Of a stretch of DNA of 13,562 nt, positions 6,810 to 13,559 are shown piece by piece. Location: assembly GCA_028678965.1 (NCBI GenBank), contig JAJRCM010000021.1, forward strand, positions 1 through 13,562, written 5' to 3'. The DNA comes from Methanomicrobiales archaeon. Lineage in GTDB: Archaea; Halobacteriota; Methanomicrobia; Methanomicrobiales; JACTUA01. The position numbers and the translations under genes are program-made. Below the pieces are notes generated by a model, which saw nothing but the letters and a program-made list of their open reading frames with translations, ran no database searches and was not told the DNA's origin. Within the stretch, counting starts at the first letter, position 1, and the number at the start of each line of letters is the position of its first letter.

Positions 6810-6821
6810 GGAGGTTTTCAG

Positions 6822-7004
6822 ATGTCAAAAGGCACCCCCTCAATGGGAAAACGTGACAAGAAGAGTCATATCGCATGCCGAAGATGCGGGAAAATATCAT
6901 ACCATGTCCGTCACAAGGTCTGCTCTTCCTGCGGTTTCGGAAGAAGCACACGATTACGCGGTTACCGGTGGGTGAACAAGAAACCCAAGATCCCAACTCA
7001 TTAG
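6822..7004 (+). CDS. rpl37e: Large ribosomal subunit protein eL37 (L37e)
   Basis: A 60-aa basic zinc-ribbon protein of the large ribosomal subunit. Zinc ligands are Cys19, Cys22, Cys34 and Cys37 (CRRC and CSSC, C-x2-C-x11-C-x2-C). The N-terminal [11 protein letters not shown] and the YRWVNKK end match archaeal L37e, which contacts 23S rRNA. A strong AAGGAGG site (6808-6814) overlaps the lsm stop codon and precedes the ATG by 7 nt, so its expression is tied to lsm. purF starts 10 nt after its stop. Confidence 0.96.
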   Translation: MSKGTPSMGKRDKKSHIACRRCGKISYHVRHKVCSSCGFGRSTRLRGYRWVNKKPKIPTH

Positions 7005-7014
7005 GAACCTCCCT

Positions 7015-8472
7015 ATGTGCGGAATCGTTGGCATCGTGGATGCTGGCGGTGTCTCTTTTTCCCTGTACTATGCCCTGTACGCTCTCCAGCATCGGGGGCA
7101 GGAGAGTGCAGGAATATCCACGTTTGATGGATCAACCTTCTACAAGCACAAAGGGCTAGGGCTTGTTGCCGATGTATTCAATCATGAGACCCTTGAGTTG
7201 CTCAAAGGAGGGGTGGGAGTGGGACATGTCCGCTATCCCACCACCGGCGCGAATCTCCCGGAAAATGTCCAGCCCTTCAATTTCCGGTTTAAAAACCACC
7301 AGTTCGCCATCGCCCATAACGGGAACCTGATAAATGCGAAAGAACTCAGGCAGGAGTACGAGAAGAAGGGAGAGATCTTCTCTACCACAACCGATACGGA
7401 ACTGATTGCCAGCGCCCTTGTCGAAGAGTTCAGGCGGGCGGAGAAGATTGAGGATGCGGTGGTGCATTGCATGCGTACCCTCTATGGCTCGTATTCCGTG
7501 GTCATGATGCTTGATGGTACCCTCTATGCCTTCCGTGACCCGGTGGGCATCAAGCCGCTGTGCATCGGGCGGGCTGGTGATGCCTACGTCGTTGGCTCGG
7601 AGAGCGTGGCTATTGATGCCCTGAACGGTGAGCTGATTCGTGACGTACGTCCTGGCGAATTGATCCGTATTGATCCCAACGGGCTCCACTCCATGCAGAT
7701 CGCCGTTGCCAACCACCGTGCTCATTGCATCTTTGAATACATCTATTTTGCACGAGCCGACTCCGTTATCGAGGGAAGACTGGTCTACGATGTCCGCAGG
7801 CGTATAGGGAGGCATCTCTGGGAGGAAGCTCCGGTAAAGGGGGATATTGTCTCACCGGTGCCGGATTCCGGTACTTCCATTGCCATCGGATATGCTCACC
7901 ACTCAGGCATTCCGTATCTCGAAGGGCTGATGAAGAACCGATACATGGGTAGGACATTCATCAAACCCTCGCAGAAGGAACGGGAGCGGGCGGTAAGGAT
8001 CAAGCTGAATCCGATTCCGGAGCATATCAGGGACCGGTCCGTGGTGCTGGTCGATGACAGCATCGTTCGGGGCACGACCTCTAGTCACATCGTAGAACTG
8101 ATGAGAGATGCGGGGGCAGCAGAAGTGCACGTACGGATCGGATCTCCCCAAATTATTGCTCCATGCTATTTGGGAGTGGATATGCCGACCCGGGAGGAGC
8201 TGATCGCCAGTGACAAAGACATGGAAAAAGTGCGGGATCATATTACCGCCACTTCCCTCCACCATATCTCATTGCCCGCTCTCATTGAGTCTATTGGTCT
8301 GGATATCCATGATCTCTGCATTGGGTGTCTGACTGGACGGTATCCCCTGAAGATCGAGCAAGAAACTTGCTCACCGCGCCATGTGGATATTGTTGGGGGT
8401 ACCTACCAGACGGAACTGGAAGCATTTGGTGAAAGTACTCTGCACTCAAGCCGCTTTGTTAAGAAGAAATAG
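7015..8472 (+). CDS. purF: Amidophosphoribosyltransferase, Fe-S cluster type
   Basis: Catalyses the first committed purine step, PRPP plus glutamine to phosphoribosylamine. It has 485 aa. The N-terminal Ntn glutaminase domain begins MCGIVGIVDAGG, with Cys2 as the nucleophile after Met removal and no propeptide. The HRGQESAGI, HNGNL and GSYSVV segments follow. The C-terminal phosphoribosyltransferase domain has the PRPP loop VVLVDDSIVRGTTS (343-356). Cys238, Cys384, Cys435 and Cys438 correspond to the four [4Fe-4S] ligands of the oxygen-sensitive Bacillus enzyme (HCIFEYIYFARADS, APCYLGVD, CIGC). The cluster fits a strict anaerobe. It is the last gene of the lsm operon. Its TAG stop (8470-8472) coincides with the 3' end of the opposing tRNA gene. 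Confidence 0.96.
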   Translation: MCGIVGIVDAGGVSFSLYYALYALQHRGQESAGISTFDGSTFYKHKGLGLVADVFNHETLELLKGGVGVGHVRYPTTGANLPENVQPFNFRFKNHQFAIAHNGNLINAKELRQEYEKKGEIFSTTTDTELIASALVEEFRRAEKIEDAVVHCMRTLYGSYSVVMMLDGTLYAFRDPVGIKPLCIGRAGDAYVVGSESVAIDALNGELIRDVRPGELIRIDPNGLHSMQIAVANHRAHCIFEYIYFARADSVIEGRLVYDVRRRIGRHLWEEAPVKGDIVSPVPDSGTSIAIGYAHHSGIPYLEGLMKNRYMGRTFIKPSQKERERAVRIKLNPIPEHIRDRSVVLVDDSIVRGTTSSHIVELMRDAGAAEVHVRIGSPQIIAPCYLGVDMPTREELIASDKDMEKVRDHITATSLHHISLPALIESIGLDIHDLCIGCLTGRYPLKIEQETCSPRHVDIVGGTYQTELEAFGESTLHSSRFVKKK

Positions 8473-8544
8473 CGAGGGATGGATTTGAACCATCGATCTA
8501 CGGGTTATGAGCCCGTCGGGATATCCTGACTACCCCACCTCGCT
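8470..8544 (-). tRNA. Initiator tRNA-Met (anticodon CAU)
   Basis: The minus strand folds as a full cloverleaf. The acceptor stem is AGCGAGG with CCTCGCT, the D arm runs GGG-AGTCAGGATAT-CCC, the anticodon stem is ACGGG-CTCATAA-CCCGT and the T arm is GATGG-TTCAAAT-CCATC. The discriminator is A (8470). The A1-U72 pair and the three G-C pairs next to the anticodon loop are archaeal initiator hallmarks and separate it from elongator tRNA-Met and tRNA-Ile2. CCA is not encoded; TTT follows. No intron is present. Confidence 0.95.
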
Positions 8545-8572
8545 TCGCAAGCAGTATACTTTCTCGGTGGTT

Positions 8573-8582
8573 CATAATATAG
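8573..8582 (-). promoter_or_regulatory. TATA box for the initiator tRNA
   Basis: CTATATTATG on the minus strand is centred about 33 nt before the mature tRNA 5' end, giving a short 5' leader for RNase P. The rest of 8545-8748 shows no gene, only a possible weak TATA (TCTTATTACG, about 8718-8727) for the thioredoxin gene. Confidence 0.55.
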
Positions 8583-8748
8583 TTTGTGTGGTTCTGCAGA
8601 ATTGTCTCCTTCAGTAAATATCTCACCGCTCCCCTCCACGGAAGCGAGAAAGGGAACAAGAGAGGATCCTATCATCTCAAGAGAACAGCATTCGTCTGAT
8701 CTCATGTACCGGGCAGGTCTTATTACGGGCAGGCGCCTATGATTCTGC

Positions 8749-9153
8749 ATGGACGAAGAGCTGCACCGGATCAGGGAGATGAAGATGAAGGAGATGCTCG
8801 AGGTGATGGCTACAAAGAAACACCCGGATGTTATCCACATCGATGAGGCCAACTTCCAGAAGGTGATCACCTCTCATCCCTCAGTGGTGATCGATTTCTG
8901 GGCAGAGTGGTGTGGACCATGCCGTATGGTTGGCCCCATTATAGAGAAACTGGCACAGGAGTTCGGAGGGAAGGTTGTATTTGGTAAATGCAACACTGAC
9001 CAGAATCCCAGAATCACTACCAGGTTCGGTATTTCTGCAATCCCTACCCTACTCCTCTTCTCACATGGGACCATGGTACAGCGGATCATCGGGGCTTATC
9101 CAGAGGAGTCACTACGAGCACAGGTTATCCGTGCCTTTGGTTCACAGACCTGA
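8749..9153 (+). CDS. Thioredoxin with N-terminal helical extension
   Basis: A cytosolic dithiol-disulfide reductase of 134 aa. The active site is WCGPC at 54-58 (Cys55, Cys58), and the cis-proline is Pro99 (SAIPT). The thioredoxin fold covers about 28-134, with VVIDFWAEW before the active site and LLLFSHG after the cis-proline. Residues 1-25 are a charged, methionine-rich helix (DEELHRIREMKMKEM) beyond the usual 105-110 aa. I chose the ATG at 8749 because this charged segment looks coding, but no good ribosome site precedes it. In-frame ATGs at residues 11, 13, 16 and 20 are alternatives. The 3' end overlaps the convergent dehydratase-like gene by 12 nt. Its redox partner is not in the window. 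Confidence 0.9.
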   Translation: MDEELHRIREMKMKEMLEVMATKKHPDVIHIDEANFQKVITSHPSVVIDFWAEWCGPCRMVGPIIEKLAQEFGGKVVFGKCNTDQNPRITTRFGISAIPTLLLFSHGTMVQRIIGAYPEESLRAQVIRAFGSQT

Positions 9154-9492
9154 ACCGGCAGGGATATGAATGAGACGGTGCACAATTTTTGCGGCTAAAA
9201 TAAAATCGTTCAGGGAGAGGCCACCAATCGCGTAGGTATAGAGAAGAATATCAACATATCGGGCCTGGCTTATGCAGATATCGAGAAAATGTCCCTCCTC
9301 GGTTGCGATCCCCACCACACCATCCACAAACTTGACGCACTCTTTAAAATCCCGGAAAGTAAACCGCCGGAGAAGATGGCCATCTTCCAGTGACCAGTCA
9401 GGAACCTCCTTCAGCAGGACTCGTATCTCCTTTCTGGTGAGCGGCGGAATTCCCGCCTCAACCAACGTACATTTCCGGTAAAGAAGATCCAT
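9142..9492 (-). CDS. Pterin-4a-carbinolamine dehydratase family protein, probably not catalytic as such
   Basis: A 116-aa protein of the PCD/DCoH fold. Family landmarks are the W of VPDWSLEDG, the FTFRDFKECVKFV helix, the EEGHFLDI strand entry and GGLSLNDFILAAKI at the end. Catalytic PCDs have a His-His-Pro segment and a third histidine about 17 residues later, before the GGL. Here the segment is His-Phe-Leu and the third histidine is Tyr (TYAIGGL). The protein therefore keeps the fold but has lost two of the three usual active-site histidines. Methanogens use methanopterin and have no aromatic amino acid hydroxylase requiring this reaction, so another role is likely. A GGAGG site (9507-9503) lies 10 nt before the ATG. 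It overlaps the thioredoxin 3' end. Confidence 0.75.
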   Translation of the reverse strand: MDLLYRKCTLVEAGIPPLTRKEIRVLLKEVPDWSLEDGHLLRRFTFRDFKECVKFVDGVVGIATEEGHFLDICISQARYVDILLYTYAIGGLSLNDFILAAKIVHRLIHIPAGSGL

Positions 9493-9515
9493 ACATAGAA
9501 GTCCTCCCCACCCCT

Positions 9516-9542
9516 AAAAAGGATTCCTCTGGGCTCAAGCCC
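9516..9542 (-). terminator. Candidate terminator after the symporter gene
   Basis: On the minus strand a GGGCTTGAGCCC hairpin (9542-9531) is followed by a T5 tract (9520-9516). It lies 10 nt after the symporter stop and before the dehydratase-like gene. Confidence 0.5.
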
Positions 9543-9552
9543 CCCCGCCATT

Positions 9553-10032
9553 TCACGTTTTGGTGCGATTTGCGATCACCATGATGCCTACTACGAGAGC
9601 CGAGAGAGGCAGCCCGATCACAATGGGATCTATCGAAGACCGGGGAAGGGGAAGAAGACTTGCCTTACCAAAGACTGCCTGGCACAGGGTTTGAGAATCC
9701 TTTGCCCGCTTGAAGAGGTTTGATACCCTGATGTTCACGAATGCCGCCCAAATCAACCACACAACAGCCCCAACGATACTACTCGTTAAAGCTGATTTCT
9801 TAAGAGGGTTCTTCGAGTAGACCCCGTACGCAAATGAGGGCAGGAAGGCCGCCGCACAGAGTCCCATGAACATGGCAGTGGCAAGGGCAATGATGACGGG
9901 ATGAGTGCTCCTCCCTGCCACCAGGTAATCTTCTGCCTTCTTTGTCTGCCGATGCCCCAGATATCCAAGGATGAAGGTTATGGCGATATAAAGCAGTACA
10001 ACCGCTGTCATGGAAGGGGGATCCACTGCCAT
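9553..10032 (-). CDS. Sodium:solute symporter (SSS) reduced by an in-frame internal deletion
   Basis: The 159-aa frame joins two distant parts of an SSS permease. Residues 1-50 are the N-terminus: a first membrane helix (VVLLYIAITFILGYLG), then the SSS signature AEDYLVAGRSTHPVIIAL. From about residue 51 the sequence is the C-terminal end: TAMFMGLCAAAFLPSF, a helix around SIVGAVVWLIWAAFV, the cysteine region TLCQAVFG, and a last helix after DPIVIGLPLSALVV. SSS proteins are about 500-550 aa, so roughly 350-400 residues with the sodium and substrate sites are absent. The frame is intact and has a good GGGGGAG site. It follows the small accessory peptide by 1 nt. Transport activity is very unlikely. 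It may be a recent pseudogene, an assembly collapse, or a retained mini-protein. Confidence 0.7.
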   Translation of the reverse strand: MAVDPPSMTAVVLLYIAITFILGYLGHRQTKKAEDYLVAGRSTHPVIIALATAMFMGLCAAAFLPSFAYGVYSKNPLKKSALTSSIVGAVVWLIWAAFVNIRVSNLFKRAKDSQTLCQAVFGKASLLPLPRSSIDPIVIGLPLSALVVGIMVIANRTKT

Positions 10033-10033
10033 C

Positions 10034-10144
10034 TCATGCTCCCCCTTTATTCCAGTTTATGAGTCCGTAGAGAAAGCAGAGCAATGCAAACCCGATAGCA
10101 AGCACATACGCCAGCACAATTTGTGGATCATTAATTTCCAGCAT
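10034..10144 (-). CDS. Small symporter accessory membrane peptide, 36 aa
   Basis: A short frame with one hydrophobic helix, IVLAYVLAIGFALLCFLYGL, after an acidic start (MLEINDPQ) and before a WNKGGA tail. A GGTGA site lies 4 nt before its ATG. Peptides of about 35-50 aa with this layout are found directly upstream of SSS permeases in methanogens and are annotated as symporter small accessory proteins. Here it precedes the truncated symporter by a single base, so both come from one transcript. The peptide looks complete even though its partner is not. A TATA-like TTATCATATG lies about 100 nt upstream. Confidence 0.65.
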   Translation of the reverse strand: MLEINDPQIVLAYVLAIGFALLCFLYGLINWNKGGA

Positions 10145-10308
10145 ACTTTCACCATACTGTGATTACGGTCACTGCACGGGAACACAGATACGACTGGTCC
10201 CCTATCTAAAGAAGAAGAAAAACGCGTCGTTGTTCATACCGACGACATATGATAAGGTACCTTTGGACCGTTTCATGTGTGAGTACCTGTAGTGAAAAAC
10301 TTTCATTC
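10145..10308. other. Intergenic region, 164 bp
   Basis: Holds the probable promoter of the accessory peptide on the minus strand and the 3' flank of the iron-sulfur flavoprotein gene. A short TGAAA-AAC-TTTCA inverted repeat (10293-10305) lies just after that gene and is a weak terminator candidate. Nothing else is recognisable. Confidence 0.4.
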
Positions 10309-10905
10309 CTAGTATTTAATATCCCGCTTCTCCTCAGTGGAATGAAGCCGGTTGACCAGGAACGCCACATTTTCTGCGAATCTGCGGATGGTTTCCATCC
10401 CCTCTACATCGCCCCATATCTCACCGGGATCCCTCCCGAATACCATGTTCCAGTAGGTGGAACCGCAAACGATCATATCGTTCATCAGATAGAACATGAG
10501 CATCCCCTGGAGAGTAGCCGTGTGACCACCCCTTCTGGCGACTGCAATAGGTCCACCCACCATCCGGGAAAGGAATCGATCTGAGGAACGGGACGCCATT
10601 CCAATCCGCTGGAGGGCATTCATCACATCACCCCGTGCAGTACCAAAATACACCGGGGCACCAATGATGAAACCCTGGCAGGTGCGGAGGGTGGCGATGA
10701 TCTCATTCAGACTATCATCAATCGTACATTCTCCGGTCCCGCTGCAGGCACCGCAGGCAGTGCAGGCTTCGATCGATCGCCCGTGGAGGGACATGATCTC
10801 GCTCTCTACACCATGGTTCTGAAGAACCCGGGCACATTCTTCCATGATCTGAGCGGTATTCCCTTTTGCCCGCGGACTCCCACTGAGGAGCAGTACTTTT
10901 ACCAT
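10309..10905 (-). CDS. Iron-sulfur flavoprotein / NAD(P)H-dependent FMN reductase family
   Basis: A 198-aa flavodoxin-fold protein. The N-terminus VKVLLLSGSPRAKGNTA is the FMN phosphate-binding loop of the family. Cys48, 51, 54 and 60 form the compact motif C-x2-C-x2-C-x5-C that binds a [4Fe-4S] cluster in archaeal iron-sulfur flavoproteins (Isf). FIIGAPVYFG is the second flavin-contact segment. Isf proteins take electrons from ferredoxin and have been linked to oxygen or peroxide handling in methanogens. I chose the ATG at 10905, preceded by a G-rich GAGGGGGGA stretch, because homologues begin right at this strand. A GTG at 10920 overlapping the DUF362 stop would add five residues. It sits directly after an Fe-S DUF362 gene, so a shared redox role is plausible. 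Confidence 0.87.
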   Translation of the reverse strand: MVKVLLLSGSPRAKGNTAQIMEECARVLQNHGVESEIMSLHGRSIEACTACGACSGTGECTIDDSLNEIIATLRTCQGFIIGAPVYFGTARGDVMNALQRIGMASRSSDRFLSRMVGGPIAVARRGGHTATLQGMLMFYLMNDMIVCGSTYWNMVFGRDPGEIWGDVEGMETIRRFAENVAFLVNRLHSTEEKRDIKY

Positions 10906-10916
10906 CTGTCCCCCCC

Positions 10917-12023
10917 TCACACCTCAACCAGCCGGTAGCCTGCCGTACCGAGTCCTATTTCCTCGGCATACTCGATCTGCCGGTACCCGATGGTGTGCTC
11001 CCATGCCCCGGTAAACTTGTCCTTCCCCCGCTCATGGTGTTTCTGAAGTGCGGAGTCACGAATACCCATCTGGGAGTTGACCAGATCCATGCTTGCATGA
11101 TCGAGTGCCACCGGGTCCTGTGCCGCGAGGATACCGATATCTGGAACCATTGGAGCGTCACTCCACGGAACACAGTCACAATCCGGAGTGATGTTCAGCA
11201 ACACATTATAGTACCCTACTTTCCCCTGCTTCCCCTGGACCGCTCCCAGGGCGTATTCAACCAGCCTCTCCACAAAGAGGGGGATATCCACCGACCAGTC
11301 AAACTCGATTGCTCCTGGAGCACACACCGTCATACACTCCCCGCATCCTGCACAACGATCGCGGTCTATCCTCGTCACACTCCCTTCCCGTGTCACGGCG
11401 CCCTCGGGGCAGACCCCAACACAGCGCTCACAACCGTCGCACAGGTTCTCATGAACCATTGCATGGGCAGAATGCTGCTCCTTTTTACCTGGCGGAGGGG
11501 CACATCCCATGGCAAGGTTCTTTATGGCACCACCGAAGCCAGCGAGCATATGGGCTTTAAAGTGGCTCATCACCACCATGCTATCCGCCTCTACTATATC
11601 TCTTGCAATCTTCACCCGCGAGAAGTGCTTTCCCCCGATAGCTACCTCCGCGACATTCGAACCGCGAAGCCCACCAGCGATCACCAGAGGTGCATGTACT
11701 ACGGCATAGGCAAACCCATGCTCGATAGCCGTGGTGAGGTGATCCACAGCATTCGAGCGGCTTCCACGGTAGAGGGTTCCAGTATCCGTGAGGAAAGGAC
11801 TGCCCCCCCGCTCCCGAATTGCCTCTACCACCTGGCGGACCAGGACCGGGTTGATGTATGAGTCACTCCCCCGTTCACCGAAGTGGATCTTGATAGCAGT
11901 GAGATCATGGGGTGCTACGAGATCCCTGAACCCGGCAACCTCAAAGAGGCGGCGGATTTTCATGATTTTACTCTCCTGTTCGTTCCGGGCTCTCAGTCGG
12001 GCGAAGTATACAGGGGCGGGCAC
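10917..12023 (-). CDS. DUF362 protein with two [4Fe-4S] ferredoxin motifs
   Basis: A 368-aa protein. The N-terminal part (about 1-185) is DUF362, seen in AIKIHFGERG (43-52), the DTGTLYRG segment (80-87) and SHFKAHMLAGFGGAIKN (153-169). A two-cluster ferredoxin insert follows, with Cys195, 198, 201, 205 and Cys224, 227, 230, 234. After it the DUF362 fold resumes with PDCDCVPWSDAP and DPVALDHASMD. The biochemical function of the family is unknown. The start is GTG at 12023, supported by GTGAGGAG six nt upstream. A TTTTAAA element (12065-12059) could be its TATA box, but it would place the transcript start almost on the ribosome site. The iron-sulfur flavoprotein gene follows immediately, suggesting an electron-transfer pair. 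Confidence 0.88.
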   Translation of the reverse strand: MPAPVYFARLRARNEQESKIMKIRRLFEVAGFRDLVAPHDLTAIKIHFGERGSDSYINPVLVRQVVEAIRERGGSPFLTDTGTLYRGSRSNAVDHLTTAIEHGFAYAVVHAPLVIAGGLRGSNVAEVAIGGKHFSRVKIARDIVEADSMVVMSHFKAHMLAGFGGAIKNLAMGCAPPPGKKEQHSAHAMVHENLCDGCERCVGVCPEGAVTREGSVTRIDRDRCAGCGECMTVCAPGAIEFDWSVDIPLFVERLVEYALGAVQGKQGKVGYYNVLLNITPDCDCVPWSDAPMVPDIGILAAQDPVALDHASMDLVNSQMGIRDSALQKHHERGKDKFTGAWEHTIGYRQIEYAEEIGLGTAGYRLVEV

Positions 12024-12029
12024 GAGTCT

Positions 12030-12037
12030 CTCCTCAC
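12030..12037 (-). promoter_or_regulatory. Ribosome binding site for the GTG-initiated DUF362 gene
   Basis: GTGAGGAG on the minus strand, 6 nt before the GTG at 12023. It supports that start over later in-frame codons. Confidence 0.6.
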
Positions 12038-12085
12038 AGGTAGTCTGGTATTCAGTGGTTTAAAATGGTGTGTTGGCGGGGGTGG

Positions 12086-13012
12086 TCACAGATACTCCTC
12101 ACGTATATCCGTTTTTCTAACGATGTATGCAGACACAAAATGGTCGGGGTGGTAGCGCATTTTCGCTTCCCGAAGCCCCTCCACTCCAAGGTCGCTCTCC
12201 CGGTTGAGATACTCGAAGTCCGATCGCAGGATCGCTGCGACCTCAGCGTTGATTGCCTTATAGATGCCTTCACAATCCGGGAGACCTTTTTCGAAGTGGA
12301 CGAGAGCGGTTGTGTGGTTGAGAGGTTCGAAAAGAGACATGGCCCCGATTTTTCCATCGATTCTGATGACCAACCCGGTAAGACCGAGCGCGGTGAAATG
12401 CCGGAGGGCAACGAGAATCGCCTCTTTCTCATAGGCGAGAACCGGAGATGAATCGCAGTCCCGCCATTCACACCATTTCACCAGAAACTCTCGGAGTTCG
12501 CCAAGGATTGCTTCGCTGGCCGCCTCCATACGATAGGCGCAGCGATGCCGGAACCGGTTCAGCTGGTGCCGGATGGTGAGGTACTTCTTACCGGGAAGGT
12601 CAGAGAGATCTTGGGTGCGGTACACATAATCAAACATATCCCGGTCTGGGTGAAGAGGAAGACGGGGAAATGCTCGTGCTAACCGTGCCTGATCCTCCTT
12701 ACCAAAGACTATAAAAGGGGCCGAATCCCCATGGTCGCGGGCGAGTAATAGCACATCTCGGAGGAGAGCCGGGTCATCAGGTCCTATAGGGCACCTGAAC
12801 TTGGTTGCTCCGCTGATGGTACTGGAGAGCACAATGGATTCCCCCACTTGTGCAAAGCGGTATGCCGCAAAATCTCTCCAGCAGATCATATTGGCGAATG
12901 AATTATCACTGTGTACCTGGGGGTAGGTCGCATAGTATCTCCTGAACAATTCCTGATCGGAAAGGGTGACGGGCTGGAAATCAGCTGGGGATATCACCGC
13001 CACTACCTCCAT
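12086..13012 (-). CDS. DUF2156 protein, lysyl-phosphatidylglycerol synthase C-terminal-like
   Basis: A 308-aa protein related to the C-terminal acyltransferase-like domain of phosphatidylglycerol lysyltransferases (tandem GNAT-type fold). Typical segments are HSDNSFANMICW (34-45), the DYVYRTQDLSDLPGKKY stretch (127-143) with RHQLNRF after it, VHFEKGLPDCEGIYKAIN, and LNRESDLGVEGLREAKMRYHP near the end. It has no membrane helices, unlike full MprF, so it may transfer an aminoacyl or acyl group to a soluble or peripheral target; the substrate is unknown. Its start overlaps the upstream GNAT gene by 32 nt. An alternative GTG start at 12997 has a GGAGGT seven nt upstream and would give 303 aa. I kept the ATG, with reservation. 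Confidence 0.78.
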   Translation of the reverse strand: MEVVAVISPADFQPVTLSDQELFRRYYATYPQVHSDNSFANMICWRDFAAYRFAQVGESIVLSSTISGATKFRCPIGPDDPALLRDVLLLARDHGDSAPFIVFGKEDQARLARAFPRLPLHPDRDMFDYVYRTQDLSDLPGKKYLTIRHQLNRFRHRCAYRMEAASEAILGELREFLVKWCEWRDCDSSPVLAYEKEAILVALRHFTALGLTGLVIRIDGKIGAMSLFEPLNHTTALVHFEKGLPDCEGIYKAINAEVAAILRSDFEYLNRESDLGVEGLREAKMRYHPDHFVSAYIVRKTDIREEYL

Positions 13013-13454
13013 ACAGCATAGGGGTGAATCCCTCCATCTGAGAGAAGCCCAATTCCCGGTAAAAACCTGCGGTCTGTGGGGTGGCGATACATCCTATCCA
13101 GCTGATACCCTCGGTGAGGCAGTGGGTGACCAGCTCGGCGACGATCATACACCCAATACCCCGATGGCGGTACTGCGGAGCGACCACCACATCCTGGATG
13201 TAAGCATCAGACGTACTATCGGATATCGCCCGACCCATTCCCACTGCACGCCCACTGTGTCTCTCCACAGCTACTGCAAATGCATAGCTCTTCCTGATGA
13301 GGCGGGGGAGCTCATTGTGGTCCCACCCCTCCCTCCACCATCCACCGGCGCGGTACAGGTCCGCGATCTCTTTCGTGTCCCAGGAGGTTACCAGATGGAT
13401 CTCGAACTCATCTCCCTCGCCGATCTCCTTTTCTGATCTTTTACCTGCCACCAC
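12981..13454 (-). CDS. GNAT-family N-acetyltransferase
   Basis: A 157-aa acetyl-CoA-dependent N-acetyltransferase. Motif A is VVVAPQYRHRGIGCMIV at 89-105, with the RxxGIG pyrophosphate loop. The motif B region contains FYRELGF at 131-137, where the family usually has the tyrosine that acts as general acid. The substrate cannot be deduced. It starts with tandem GTG codons at 13454 and 13451; GGAGG at 13464-13460 supports either. It is the first gene of the minus-strand block and overlaps the DUF2156 gene, so the two GNAT-like proteins are probably made from one message. The first 15 residues are charged and may not belong to the fold. Confidence 0.88.
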   Translation of the reverse strand: MVAGKRSEKEIGEGDEFEIHLVTSWDTKEIADLYRAGGWWREGWDHNELPRLIRKSYAFAVAVERHSGRAVGMGRAISDSTSDAYIQDVVVAPQYRHRGIGCMIVAELVTHCLTEGISWIGCIATPQTAGFYRELGFSQMEGFTPMLYGGSGGDIPS

Positions 13455-13513
13455 CGTCCCCTCCGTTCATCCGAAGGTGCGCTGATACAGGATAAAGCAT
13501 TTTGGATATCCTG

Positions 13514-13559
13514 CGGGAATCAAATGGGGAGAGCACTCCTACTCCCTGAGGTATTCCCG
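13514..13559. repeat. Nested inverted repeat near the window end
   Basis: CGGGAAT (13514-13520) and ATTCCCG (13553-13559) are reverse complements, and GGGAG (13527-13531) with CTCCC (13542-13546) forms an inner stem. It lies upstream of the GNAT gene in 108 bp with no gene. It could be the terminator of a gene outside the window or a structured element. Confidence 0.35.

Noticed and set aside
7156..7815. A 219-codon minus-strand open frame
   Set aside because: Antisense to purF, which is certain; typical of GC-biased codon positions.
10293..10305. Short hairpin after the iron-sulfur flavoprotein gene
   Set aside because: The stem is 5 bp and mostly A-T, too weak to call a terminator.
10995..11861. 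A 288-codon plus-strand open frame
   Set aside because: It is antisense to the DUF362 gene, whose ferredoxin and DUF362 motifs are clear; the plus-strand product has no recognisable features.
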